Positions 1 to 8,133 of a stretch of 40,430 bases of DNA are shown piece after piece. Each line of letters starts with the position of its first letter. Position 1 is the first letter of the stretch. The stretch is from Xenococcus sp039190385. Its GTDB lineage: Bacteria; Cyanobacteriota; Cyanobacteriia; Cyanobacteriales; Xenococcaceae. The position numbers and the translations under genes are program-made. A model generated the notes under the pieces. That model saw only the letters and a program-made list of their open reading frames with translations. It was not told where the DNA came from and ran no database searches. Where the stretch lies: the NCBI GenBank assembly GCA_039190385.1, contig JBCCYD010000003.1, positions 1 through 40,430 on the forward strand, written 5' to 3'.

Positions 1-327
1 CAATTAGATCTAATTAATACTTATTTAGATGAGGCAGGTTATAAAGTATTAACTGCTTCTGATGGTGAAGAGGCACTTAACAAAGTGAATCAACATCAAC
101 CTGATGTAATTATTACTGATTTAGTTATGCCAGAAATGAGTGGGTTAGAATTTTGTCGCAAACTAAAGAAAGATTCAGCTACGGCTGATATTCCCGTAAT
201 TGCTTGGAGTACTAAAAATCGTTCAATGGATCAAAAATGGGCTATTAAACAAGGTGTAGCTGCTTATTTGGTTAAACCTTGTAGTAAAGAAGAAATTCTT
301 GAAACTGTTAAAGGTTTTACTAATTAA
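1..327 (+). CDS. CheY-like response regulator (5' end missing)
   Basis: A single-domain receiver protein whose reading frame is open to the left edge, so the N-terminal acidic pair is outside the window. Visible are the first helix, the phospho-acceptor Asp in IITDLVMPEMSG (codon 118-120) and the conserved Lys in YLVKP near the C-terminus, followed at once by a stop. No output domain follows, so it acts by protein contact as CheY, PilH or PixH do. A GTG at 85 is too far inside the fold to be the true start. The CheW-like gene begins 4 bp after the stop, which places this gene in the chemosensory operon. By gene order it corresponds to PixH/PilH of cyanobacterial taxis clusters; that assignment is inference. 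Confidence 0.9.
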   Translation, partial: QLDLINTYLDEAGYKVLTASDGEEALNKVNQHQPDVIITDLVMPEMSGLEFCRKLKKDSATADIPVIAWSTKNRSMDQKWAIKQGVAAYLVKPCSKEEILETVKGFTN

Positions 328-331
328 AATT

Positions 332-895
332 ATGAAAAGTTTAACTACTAAAGATAGACTAAAAGAATTACTACCAGAACTATTTTCGGAGCAGAATCTT
401 CAAGGAGATTCTTATCTGCGATTACGGCTAAATTCTCAGCTACTTGCCTTAATAGATTTAAATCAAGTACAAGAATCTTTTGTCATACCTAGCAGAGAAA
501 TAACTACAATTCCTAATGTGCCAGACTATGTTTTGGGTTTAATGACTTCTCGGAGTGAGGTTTTTTTTGCTCTAGACTTAGCTCATTTAATTGGATTGTC
601 TCCAGAAATTATTAATTGTCGACAATATCAGGTAATTGTAGTTAAAACATCTGCTGCTGATGAATCGAGCAAAGAAACTTCTGAACAATGCGACAATCCT
701 AGTTTTTTAGGTTTAGTGGTTAACCGTATTTTGGGAGTTTCTAGATTTGTTTATGATGATTTTGATGCATCAAATAAAAATATTCCAACCTCATTAGCTC
801 ATTTTGTTTATGGCTCTGTTAAACAGCATGATGACGAATATTTGGTGCTTGATATTAAATCCCTAATTGCTAACAAAATTAGCAAAAACAACTAA
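332..895 (+). CDS. CheW-like adaptor protein (PixI/PilI type)
   Basis: About 187 residues with a CheW-type beta-barrel pattern: an N-terminal lead, then LALIDLNQVQESF, the segment IPNVPDYVLGLMTSRSEVFF and a C-terminal LVVNRILGVSRF segment. CheW proteins couple chemoreceptors to the CheA kinase at the inner membrane. I chose ATG 332, which follows the upstream stop by 4 bp; a TTG at 299 would overlap the previous gene and adds a lysine/leucine stretch unlike the family. The low-complexity insert DESSKETSEQCDNPS in the middle is longer than in minimal CheW proteins. The position between a CheY-like gene and a receptor gene matches the PixH-PixI-PixJ order. Family membership is fairly secure; the specific role in phototaxis or chemotaxis is not. 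Confidence 0.82.
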   Translation: MKSLTTKDRLKELLPELFSEQNLQGDSYLRLRLNSQLLALIDLNQVQESFVIPSREITTIPNVPDYVLGLMTSRSEVFFALDLAHLIGLSPEIINCRQYQVIVVKTSAADESSKETSEQCDNPSFLGLVVNRILGVSRFVYDDFDASNKNIPTSLAHFVYGSVKQHDDEYLVLDIKSLIANKISKNN

Positions 896-944
896 TTTTT
901 ACAGATCATAGCTTCTAGATCAGCAATATTTATAGTTGAATATT

Positions 945-3236
945 ATGAGAAATCTCAAAAATCAGTCTTGGCAATTATTCACCAAAACAATTAAATTAGG
1001 TTTTGGTAAATCAAATAAACAATCTCGTTATTGGATTGTCTTACTTAGCTTTACTAGTTTGTTGTTACCTTCTATTACTCCTCAAATTGCAACTAATTCT
1101 CTAACAAAGAATATTCTGTCAGGAGCCGCGATCGCCAATGAGAGCAACCATCTCATCGCTCAAGTTGAGCAAACAGCTCCGACGACTGAAAAGAAAGTTT
1201 TCAAAATAGCAACTATCGCTTTACGAGGAAAGGATAAGGCAACCAAGAAATGGACTCCCTTAGCCAATTATTTGTCTGAGACAATTCCTGAGTATGACTT
1301 TGAGTTAGTGCCGATGGATTTCGACGAAATTTATCAAGCGGCAGAAAATAGTGAATTTGATTTCTTGCTGCCAAATCCTGGTATGTATGTCGATTTTGAA
1401 GCGAGATATGGGGCTAATCGTATTGCAACACTTAAAAACCGTAGATTAGGCAATCCTTATACAGAATTTGGTGCAGTAATTTTTACTAAAGCAGGTCGTA
1501 GCGATATCGAGGAACTCAAAGACTTCAAAGGCAAGACTTTTATGGGCGTTAATGAGGTCGCCTTTGGTGGTTGGCAAATGGCTTGGGGAGTCTTCAAAGA
1601 TAATGGGATTGATCCTAAAAAACAATTCAAAGATTTAAGTTTTGCTGGAACTCATGACAAAGTCGTCATGGCAGTCTTAAATGGAGAAGCTGATGGGGGA
1701 ACTGTTCGCACAGATACTATCGAACGTATGGCGGCAGAAGGCAAGATCAATATAGAAGACTTTAAAATTATTAATAAACAAGAAGATCCTCAAGGTAGAT
1801 TTCCCTTTTTAGTTAGTACGCCGCTCTATCCTGAATGGCCTTTTGCTGCGACTCAAAATGTTTCTCTAGAGATTTCTGAGATCGTGGCTAAAGCATTGCT
1901 CAATATGCCCAAAGATCATCCAGCGGCGGTTACTGCTAAATCAGAAGGTTGGACTGTACCTCTCAATTATCGACCAATCCATGATTTGTTTATTGACTTG
2001 TCGGTTGCTCCTTATGACGAAATCGGGCAGATTACCTTTGAAGATTTACTCTGGTACTGGGTTGCGATCGCAGGTATTCTCGTAACATTAGCCGGGGTAA
2101 CAATCTATTTCCAAAGACGGTCTCTAAAACAGACCCAAATCAATGAAAAATCTCTTAATGCCCTCAACCGTTCCTTGGAAGAAAGTGCCAACGAACAACG
2201 TCAAGAAAGGGAAGCTCTAGAAGAAGCAATTTCTTCCCTGATGGATAGCTTAGAACCAGCATCAGAAGGGGACTTAACAGTGCGTGCCCAATTACTAGAA
2301 GGGGATGTTGGAATTATTGCCGATTTATTTAACGCTATTGTCGAAAATTTACGAGATATTGCAATTCAAACCAAGGCTTCTGCTAGTGAAGTAAGTCTCT
2401 CTTTAGGGGATAACGAAGTTACGATCAGACAATTAGCAGAAGAAGCTGTGGTTGAAGCCCAACAAATTCAACAAACTCTATCTTCTGTAGCAAATATCTC
2501 TGAATCTATTAAAGATGTAGCTGACAACGCTGAAAAAACCGCAGCTATCTCCAATGACGCTTTTGCTACTGCTCAAGAAGGAAACAAAGCAATGGATCTT
2601 ACTGTACAAAGTATTCAAGGTTTACGGAATACAGTAGGAGATACCGCTAAAAAAATTAAGCGCCTGGGTGAATCGGCACAACAAATCTCGCAAGTTGTAT
2701 CTCTAATTGATGAAATTGCCCTCAAAACCAACTTACTAGCGATTAATGCTAGTGTGGAAGCAGCCCGAGCTGGTGAATTAGGTCAAGGCTTCACGGCAGT
2801 TGCAGAACAAGTAGGAGCCCTAGCTGAACAGTCAGCCAATGCAACTAAAGAAATTTCTCAACTAGTTCAGGGAATTCAAAGTGAAACCCAAGAAGTAGTT
2901 GCGGCGATGGAAGTTGGGACAACTCAAGTAGTTGCCAGTACTCGTCTAGTTGAAGATACCAAGACAAGACTACAAGCAGTTTTAGAAAAGTCCCAAGATA
3001 TTGACCGTCTCATGCAGTCTATCTCCCAGGCTACAGTTTCTCAGGCAGAAACTTCTGAGATTGTGACCGAGACGATGAAACAAGTTACCTCCGCATCGTC
3101 TAAACGTTCTCAATCTTCTCGTCAAATAGCCGAGGCAATCAAGGGAACAACCAATATTGTGCAAGAACTACAAAAGTCCGTGGCACAATTTAAGGTAGAT
3201 GAGACCGAGCAACAAGCTGAAGCTAAGATGGCTTAA
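945..3236 (+). CDS. Methyl-accepting chemoreceptor with PhnD-type periplasmic binding domain
   Basis: A 763-residue receptor. Residues ~30-46 form a first membrane segment. Residues ~83-330 look like a PhnD-type (phosphonate/phosphite/phosphate) substrate-binding domain: KIATIALRGKDKATKKW, then TPLANYLSETIPEY, FDFLLPNPGMYV and a long C-terminal lobe. A second membrane helix lies at ~368-389 (WYWVAIAGILVTLAGVTI). A HAMP-like linker follows, then a long helical signalling domain with the canonical hairpin tip around IDEIALKTNLLAINASVEAA and GQGFTAVAEQVGALAEQS. Such receptors gather ligand information outside and modulate CheA. Most cyanobacterial PixJ/PilJ receptors carry GAF, Cache or four-helix sensor regions, so the substrate-binding fold is unusual. 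I preferred ATG 945 to TTG 936. The ligand is not known; phosphonate, phosphate or another oxyanion is inference from fold. Confidence 0.88.
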   Translation: MRNLKNQSWQLFTKTIKLGFGKSNKQSRYWIVLLSFTSLLLPSITPQIATNSLTKNILSGAAIANESNHLIAQVEQTAPTTEKKVFKIATIALRGKDKATKKWTPLANYLSETIPEYDFELVPMDFDEIYQAAENSEFDFLLPNPGMYVDFEARYGANRIATLKNRRLGNPYTEFGAVIFTKAGRSDIEELKDFKGKTFMGVNEVAFGGWQMAWGVFKDNGIDPKKQFKDLSFAGTHDKVVMAVLNGEADGGTVRTDTIERMAAEGKINIEDFKIINKQEDPQGRFPFLVSTPLYPEWPFAATQNVSLEISEIVAKALLNMPKDHPAAVTAKSEGWTVPLNYRPIHDLFIDLSVAPYDEIGQITFEDLLWYWVAIAGILVTLAGVTIYFQRRSLKQTQINEKSLNALNRSLEESANEQRQEREALEEAISSLMDSLEPASEGDLTVRAQLLEGDVGIIADLFNAIVENLRDIAIQTKASASEVSLSLGDNEVTIRQLAEEAVVEAQQIQQTLSSVANISESIKDVADNAEKTAAISNDAFATAQEGNKAMDLTVQSIQGLRNTVGDTAKKIKRLGESAQQISQVVSLIDEIALKTNLLAINASVEAARAGELGQGFTAVAEQVGALAEQSANATKEISQLVQGIQSETQEVVAAMEVGTTQVVASTRLVEDTKTRLQAVLEKSQDIDRLMQSISQATVSQAETSEIVTETMKQVTSASSKRSQSSRQIAEAIKGTTNIVQELQKSVAQFKVDETEQQAEAKMA

Positions 3237-3253
3237 ATTATATGTTAAACATT

Positions 3254-3289
3254 AGGTGTTAGAGACTAAGAAATAGGTCCCTAGCACCT
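3254..3289 (+). terminator. Hairpin between receptor and kinase genes
   Basis: Two 13-base arms (3254-3266 and 3277-3289) pair with one G-U wobble and one mismatch around a 10-base loop. The right arm runs into only three T residues, so this may be a weak terminator or attenuator that lowers kinase-gene expression relative to the receptor gene, or an RNA-processing site. Confidence 0.4.
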
Positions 3290-3389
3290 TTGCAGCTTTG
3301 CTCCAACAAAACTCAAATGCTGTATTTTGATAGTAAATTTCAAACAAAGAAACCATATCAACTACTTCTGTAGGTAGGCTAATCTGGCA

Positions 3390-6300
3390 ATGGATAGAGA
3401 TCAACAAATACAATTGGACTTTCTTGAAGAAGCTCAAGAATATTTTGATAATCTAGAGTCGACTATCATAGACTTAGATTCTCAAGAGGTTAATACCGAA
3501 CTACTCGACAAAGCAATGAGGGCTGCCCATTCTCTAAAAGGTGGTGCAGCGATGATGGGATTTACTTCGTTAAATAAAATTGCCCATCGTTTAGAAGATT
3601 TCTTGAAAATTCTGCGAGTGCGCAAAGATGTTACCTTGCTAGATCGAGAAGTTACTACCTTATTACTTCAAGGTGTTGATTGTTTAAGAGAAGTTGGGAA
3701 AGCCCATAAAAGTCAAACTTTAGTTGATGAACAGTGGATTGCCAAGATCACTACTCCGGTTTTTGATCCTTTGTATCAAAGGTTGGGAGACTTAAAGGAT
3801 GAAGATGAAGATTCTCTATTAGCTGAAGAAGAAGAAGTTGATGTTTCTAACTTAGTTTTTGAAACAGGTGTTGAAGAATGCCTCGATAGCCTAGAACCCA
3901 AACTAGATACTTTAACTCCCCAGGAACTACGATTAGAATTGGCATCTTCAGCTGAGCAATTAACTGACTTTGGACTCATGAGCAGTTTAGATGCTTTTGT
4001 CTCCCTATGCGAATCAGTTCAAGCAAGATTGGGAACAGTCTCAGATGAAGGACTTAGAGATTTTGCTTATCAGGCTTTCAATACTTGGCAAAGATCCCAT
4101 GCCCTAGTAACCTTAGGTCGTCTGGACCAGATTCCGCAAAATTTACCCTCTATCGAAGCCGAAGATAGTGCGAGCTCCGAAAACCTAGAACAAGTTACAT
4201 TAGAAAATCCGCAAGCAGATTGGGAGGAAATGACTCCTAACCTAGATGAATTAGCAGATTTACAGACAACTTTTGACAATCTAGAATCTCCCCCAGAAAC
4301 CACAGAAGTCGAACTCCCCGCCGCCGTAGATTGGGAGGAAATGACTCCTAACCTAGATGAATTAGCAGATTTACAGGACACTTTTGACAATTTAGAATCT
4401 CCTCCCGAAACCATAGAAGTCGAACTCCCCGCCGCCGTAGATTGGGAGGAAATGACTCCTGACCTGGATGAATTAGCAGACTTACAGGCCACTTTTGACA
4501 ATTTAGAATCTCCCACAGAAATCACAGAAGTCGAACTCTCCAACGCAGTAGATTGGGAAGAAATGGCTCCTGATTTAGATGAACTAGCAGATTTACAGGC
4601 CACTTTTGACAATCTAGAATCTTCTCCCGAAACCACAGAAAAAGAAGAAAAAGAAGTTGAATCTGTGGCTAAGAAAAAAGTCGTGGAGGAAATTCCCACA
4701 ACAAGTATCCATTCTTCAAAATCTGTTGTATCAGAAAGAATGGTTAAGGTTTCTGCGCAAAAACTGCAAAAGATTAATACTTTATCCAGTCAGTTGATTT
4801 TAGAACGGAATAGTGCAATTTTGCGCCTTAATCAACTACATAACTATTTGGCATTAACTCAAGAAAGAATTCGTACTCTAGAAAAGTCCACTAGTCAAAT
4901 TCGTAAATGTTACGACTGGGCTTCTTTAGAAGGGATGTTACCGAAAATAAATCAACCCAATGAAGAATTGGTTACAGGGAGTTCTCCTTGGCAATCAAGT
5001 AATAGTAGTGATACTCATCCACAAGATTTTGACTCTCTGGAAATGGATCGTTATAGCGATCTGCATTTACTATTCCAAGAGCAGATTGAGACGATTTTTC
5101 AGTTAAAAGAGGTAACGACAGATATTGACTTGGGCTTACAAGACATGAGCCAGGTCGTTCGAGATTTTACCTATACAACTAGAGAATTACAGCAAAATGT
5201 AACTCGCTCTCAGATGCGACCTTTTGCTGATTTGGTTAGTAGATATCCGCGATTTATTAGAAATTTATCCTTAGAGCATAACAAACAAGTTAATCTCAAA
5301 ATTGAAGGGGAAATCACGCCGATTGATCGACAAGTTTTGGAACAACTTATTGATCCGCTGAATCATCTGCTACGTAATGCTTTCGATCATGGAATTGAAG
5401 AGCCCTCAGTTCGTCTAGCCCAAGGTAAATCTGCTGAGGGAACGATATTGTTGAGAGCTATGCAGAAGGGAAATAAAACCATCATTATTATTCAGGATGA
5501 TGGGAAAGGAATTAATGAAGATAAAATACGCGATCGCCTGTGTCAAATGGGATTGCCAAAAGATCAAGTAGCTCAAATTCCCACCTCCGAATTACTTCAA
5601 GCTATTTTTGAGCCAGGATTTAGCACAGCAGAAAAAGTCACCGAGCTTTCTGGTCGTGGAGTTGGCATGGATGTCGTGCGCTCAAATTTACAACAAGTTC
5701 GCGGCGATATTCAGGTAGAAACGAATCTTGGAAAAGGAACAAAATTCACGATTACAGTTCCTCTTTCACTATTAATTCTTCGGGTCAATATTTTAGAAAG
5801 TGCGGGAATGGTTTTTGCCGTTCCAGTTCATGGAATCAAGGAAATGATTCGCTTTGAAGAAGAACGCGTAGTCACAGATCAGAATCTAGAACAATTTAAT
5901 TGGGATGATGTCAAAATTCCACTAATTCGCTTAGAAAAATGGCTAATGTTCAATCGACCCAGCAAATCTTTTCCGATGGACAGTAAACCCATAATCGATA
6001 CCCCAACAGTATTAGTCTTTGGTCAAGAAAATCAATGGAATGGTATTTATATAGAGCGTTATTGGGGAGAACAAGAAGTAGCAATTAGATCTGTTGCTAG
6101 TCCCATTGGTCTTTCTCCAGGCTTTACTGGTTCTACTATTTTGGGAGATGGAAGAGTTATTCCTTTGATTGAACCAAGTTTCTTGGGTGATTGGATTACC
6201 AAGCAAAGGAATGCTCAAGATGCTCTAAAACCTGAATCAGACAATCTTGATCCTCAAGTAGATCACTTCAAAATTGATAGTCCAACAATTTTGATTGTAG

Positions 6301-6650
6301 ATGATTCAGTTAATGTAAGACGCTATTTAGCATCAATGTTGGAACGGAATGATTATCAAGTAGAACAAGCCAAAGATGGTCGCGAAGCGGTAGATAAATT
6401 GGTTAATGGATTAGAAGTGGCAGCAGTTATTTGCGACGTTGAGATGCCCCGTTTAGATGGCTATGGCGTGCTTACAGAAGTCAGATCTCATGCCAAATTT
6501 GCGAAACTGCCGATCGCCATGCTGACCTCTCGTAACAATGATAAACATCGTAAACTGGCAATGAAACTTGGGGCTTCCGAATATTTATCGAAACCTTTGG
6601 ATGAACCAAAATTACTAAAACTATTACAGAAATATATTCTTGACAAATAA
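3390..6650 (+). CDS. CheA-like hybrid histidine kinase (PixL/PilL type)
   Basis: 1086 residues. An N-terminal HPt domain carries the phospho-acceptor His47 in AAHSLKGGAAMMG. Residues ~277-417 are four near-identical 37-residue acidic repeats (see separate entry). A dimerisation region and ATPase follow: N-box LLRNAFDHGIEEP, G1 IIQDDGKGIN, G2 ELSGRGVGMDVV. Next come a CheW-like regulatory domain and a C-terminal receiver with acceptor Asp1016 in VICDVEMPRLDGYG and a Lys in YLSKP. This order (HPt, kinase, CheW, receiver) is that of cyanobacterial PixL and PilL. It should receive signals from the PhnD-type receptor through the CheW-like protein and pass phosphate to the CheY-like protein and its own receiver. 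ATG 3390 puts the HPt helix close to the N-terminus, as expected. The gene begins 153 bp after the receptor gene, with a hairpin between. Confidence 0.93.
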   Translation: MDRDQQIQLDFLEEAQEYFDNLESTIIDLDSQEVNTELLDKAMRAAHSLKGGAAMMGFTSLNKIAHRLEDFLKILRVRKDVTLLDREVTTLLLQGVDCLREVGKAHKSQTLVDEQWIAKITTPVFDPLYQRLGDLKDEDEDSLLAEEEEVDVSNLVFETGVEECLDSLEPKLDTLTPQELRLELASSAEQLTDFGLMSSLDAFVSLCESVQARLGTVSDEGLRDFAYQAFNTWQRSHALVTLGRLDQIPQNLPSIEAEDSASSENLEQVTLENPQADWEEMTPNLDELADLQTTFDNLESPPETTEVELPAAVDWEEMTPNLDELADLQDTFDNLESPPETIEVELPAAVDWEEMTPDLDELADLQATFDNLESPTEITEVELSNAVDWEEMAPDLDELADLQATFDNLESSPETTEKEEKEVESVAKKKVVEEIPTTSIHSSKSVVSERMVKVSAQKLQKINTLSSQLILERNSAILRLNQLHNYLALTQERIRTLEKSTSQIRKCYDWASLEGMLPKINQPNEELVTGSSPWQSSNSSDTHPQDFDSLEMDRYSDLHLLFQEQIETIFQLKEVTTDIDLGLQDMSQVVRDFTYTTRELQQNVTRSQMRPFADLVSRYPRFIRNLSLEHNKQVNLKIEGEITPIDRQVLEQLIDPLNHLLRNAFDHGIEEPSVRLAQGKSAEGTILLRAMQKGNKTIIIIQDDGKGINEDKIRDRLCQMGLPKDQVAQIPTSELLQAIFEPGFSTAEKVTELSGRGVGMDVVRSNLQQVRGDIQVETNLGKGTKFTITVPLSLLILRVNILESAGMVFAVPVHGIKEMIRFEEERVVTDQNLEQFNWDDVKIPLIRLEKWLMFNRPSKSFPMDSKPIIDTPTVLVFGQENQWNGIYIERYWGEQEVAIRSVASPIGLSPGFTGSTILGDGRVIPLIEPSFLGDWITKQRNAQDALKPESDNLDPQVDHFKIDSPTILIVDDSVNVRRYLASMLERNDYQVEQAKDGREAVDKLVNGLEVAAVICDVEMPRLDGYGVLTEVRSHAKFAKLPIAMLTSRNNDKHRKLAMKLGASEYLSKPLDEPKLLKLLQKYILDK
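4218..4640 (+). repeat. Four tandem 111-bp in-frame repeats (37 residues each)
   Basis: Units start at 4218, 4329, 4440 and 4551, exactly 111 bp apart, so the frame is kept. Each encodes a DWEEMTPNLDELADLQ-like core followed by TFDNLES and a Glu/Pro/Thr linker. The fourth unit diverges after about 90 bp. The core is strongly acidic with a helix-like Leu spacing, between the HPt domain and the kinase core. Confidence 0.95.
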
Positions 6651-6668
6651 ATACTTGATTGTAAGTAG

Positions 6669-6715
6669 GATTGAGATCTTGCCTTAAAATGGCAAATACA
6701 CCAACGATCTCAATC
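6669..6715 (+). promoter_or_regulatory. Two-part leader hairpin upstream of the aminotransferase gene
   Basis: A perfect 10-base inverted repeat, GATTGAGATC (6669-6678) and GATCTCAATC (6706-6715), encloses a second small stem TTGCC (6679-6683) / GGCAA (6691-6695). It ends 8 bp before the ATG at 6724, so in RNA it would cover the ribosome-binding region. No T-run follows, which argues against a simple terminator for the kinase gene. Confidence 0.55.
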
Positions 6716-6723
6716 ACTGCATT

Positions 6724-7995
6724 ATGAACTTATCTCAATTTGGCATGCAAATGTCTCAACTCACAGGAGTTCGGGCAATTATGAAAGATATTATTGAGAC
6801 TTTGAGAAATAATGCAGGTCAAGAATTTATCAATCTCAGTGCTGGAAATCCTGTAATATTGCCAGAAGTTGCCCAATTATGGCGAGAATCTACTGAAGAT
6901 TTGTTGTCAACTGATGAATATAGTGAGGTGGTATGTCGTTATGGCTCTTCTCAGGGCTATGAACCTTTGATCGAAGCTGTGGTCAAAGATTTTAATCAGC
7001 GTTATGGGTTAAATCTAAATAATGAGAATATTTTAATTACACCTGGCTCTCAATCACTCTATTTCTACGCAGCTAATGCCTTTGGCGGTTACACCAAAAA
7101 CGGAGATTTAAGACAAATTGTTTTACCTTTGAGTCCCGATTACACAGGTTATGGTGGTGTAAGTTTGACCCCTGAAGCCTTAGTTGCCTATAAACCAACC
7201 TTGGAAATCGAGGAAGATAAACATCGTTTTAAGTATCGTCCTGATTTTAGTCAATTACAAATCAATGAACAAACAGGTTGTGTAATTTTTTCACGCCCTT
7301 GTAATCCGACAGGTAATGTTTTGACCGATGATGAAGTTAGTAAAATAACTTCCTTGGCTGAAGTTTATAATGTGCCAGTCTTGATCGATTCTGCCTATGC
7401 GCCTCCTTTTCCTAGTCTGAATTTTACGGCTATGACTCCTCAATTTGGCGGCAATATTATCCATTGTATGAGCTTATCGAAAGCAGGATTACCAGGAGAA
7501 AGAATTGGCATTGCAATTGGTGATAAAAAATGGATTCAGGTACTAGAAGCTTTTCAGACCAATGCAGCTATTCATTCTTCTCGCTATGGTCAGGCGATCG
7601 CGGCAAAAGCAATTGATTCAGGGAAATTAGCCGAAATTTCTACCAAGATTATTCGTCCCCATTATCAAGAGAAACTAGAAATTTTAGCTGCGACTTTAGA
7701 TGATGCCATGCCTCAAGATCGCCCTTGGTTACTACATCAAGGAGAAGGAGCCATTTTTGCTTGGTTATGGTTAAAAGATCTACCAATGAGTGATTGGGAG
7801 TTTTATCAAGAATTGAAAAAAGTAGGCGTAATCGCAGTTCCTGGAAGCACATTTTTTCCTGGCTTAAAAGAAGATTGGCAACATAAAAAACAATGCCTCA
7901 GAATTAGTCTCACGGCCACCAAATCGGAAATTGCTACGGCGATGACTAGATTAGCTAAAGTTTATAGCAATCAGCAATTAGCAATTAGCAATTAG
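6724..7995 (+). CDS. avtA: Valine--pyruvate aminotransferase-like PLP enzyme
   Basis: 423 residues, class I/II aminotransferase fold. The start MNLSQFGMQMSQLTGVRAIM and INLSAGNPVILPEV resemble AvtA. Further marks are ITPGSQSLYFYAANAFGG, SRPCNPTGNVLTDDE, the Asp of VLIDSAYAPP and the PLP-binding Lys in MSLSKAGLPGERIG, followed by the Arg of LRISLTAT for carboxylate binding. AvtA-type enzymes move amino groups between valine or alanine and 2-oxo acids in branched-chain metabolism. The last residues (NQQLAISN) are encoded by a period-7 repeat array, so the C-terminus has probably been re-cut by repeat growth. The gene stands alone, behind a leader hairpin. Family certain, exact substrate less so. 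Confidence 0.85.
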   Translation: MNLSQFGMQMSQLTGVRAIMKDIIETLRNNAGQEFINLSAGNPVILPEVAQLWRESTEDLLSTDEYSEVVCRYGSSQGYEPLIEAVVKDFNQRYGLNLNNENILITPGSQSLYFYAANAFGGYTKNGDLRQIVLPLSPDYTGYGGVSLTPEALVAYKPTLEIEEDKHRFKYRPDFSQLQINEQTGCVIFSRPCNPTGNVLTDDEVSKITSLAEVYNVPVLIDSAYAPPFPSLNFTAMTPQFGGNIIHCMSLSKAGLPGERIGIAIGDKKWIQVLEAFQTNAAIHSSRYGQAIAAKAIDSGKLAEISTKIIRPHYQEKLEILAATLDDAMPQDRPWLLHQGEGAIFAWLWLKDLPMSDWEFYQELKKVGVIAVPGSTFFPGLKEDWQHKKQCLRISLTATKSEIATAMTRLAKVYSNQQLAISN

Positions 7996-7999
7996 CAAT
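7965..7999. repeat. Period-7 array (TAGCAAT x5) across the avtA stop
   Basis: Five TAGCAAT units, one with a single change (CAGCAAT). The array encodes the last residues of the aminotransferase, and its last unit, at 7993, supplies the TAG stop. Confidence 0.9.
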
Positions 8000-8133
8000 A
8001 ATCAACGATAGGAACATTATCTCTCTCGGCTTACATCAATTTTTCAATTCCAACTTGTTCGAGTATTACTTGGTTCCCGCAATCCGATACCATAAAATAT
8101 ATATCCTAAATATATAGATCCAGGTTTATTTTT

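Noticed and set aside
4070..4699. Long minus-strand frame of 209 codons opposite the kinase repeats
   Set aside because: It mirrors the repetitive acidic coding region and has a Ser-rich composition with no family signature; a shadow of the real gene.
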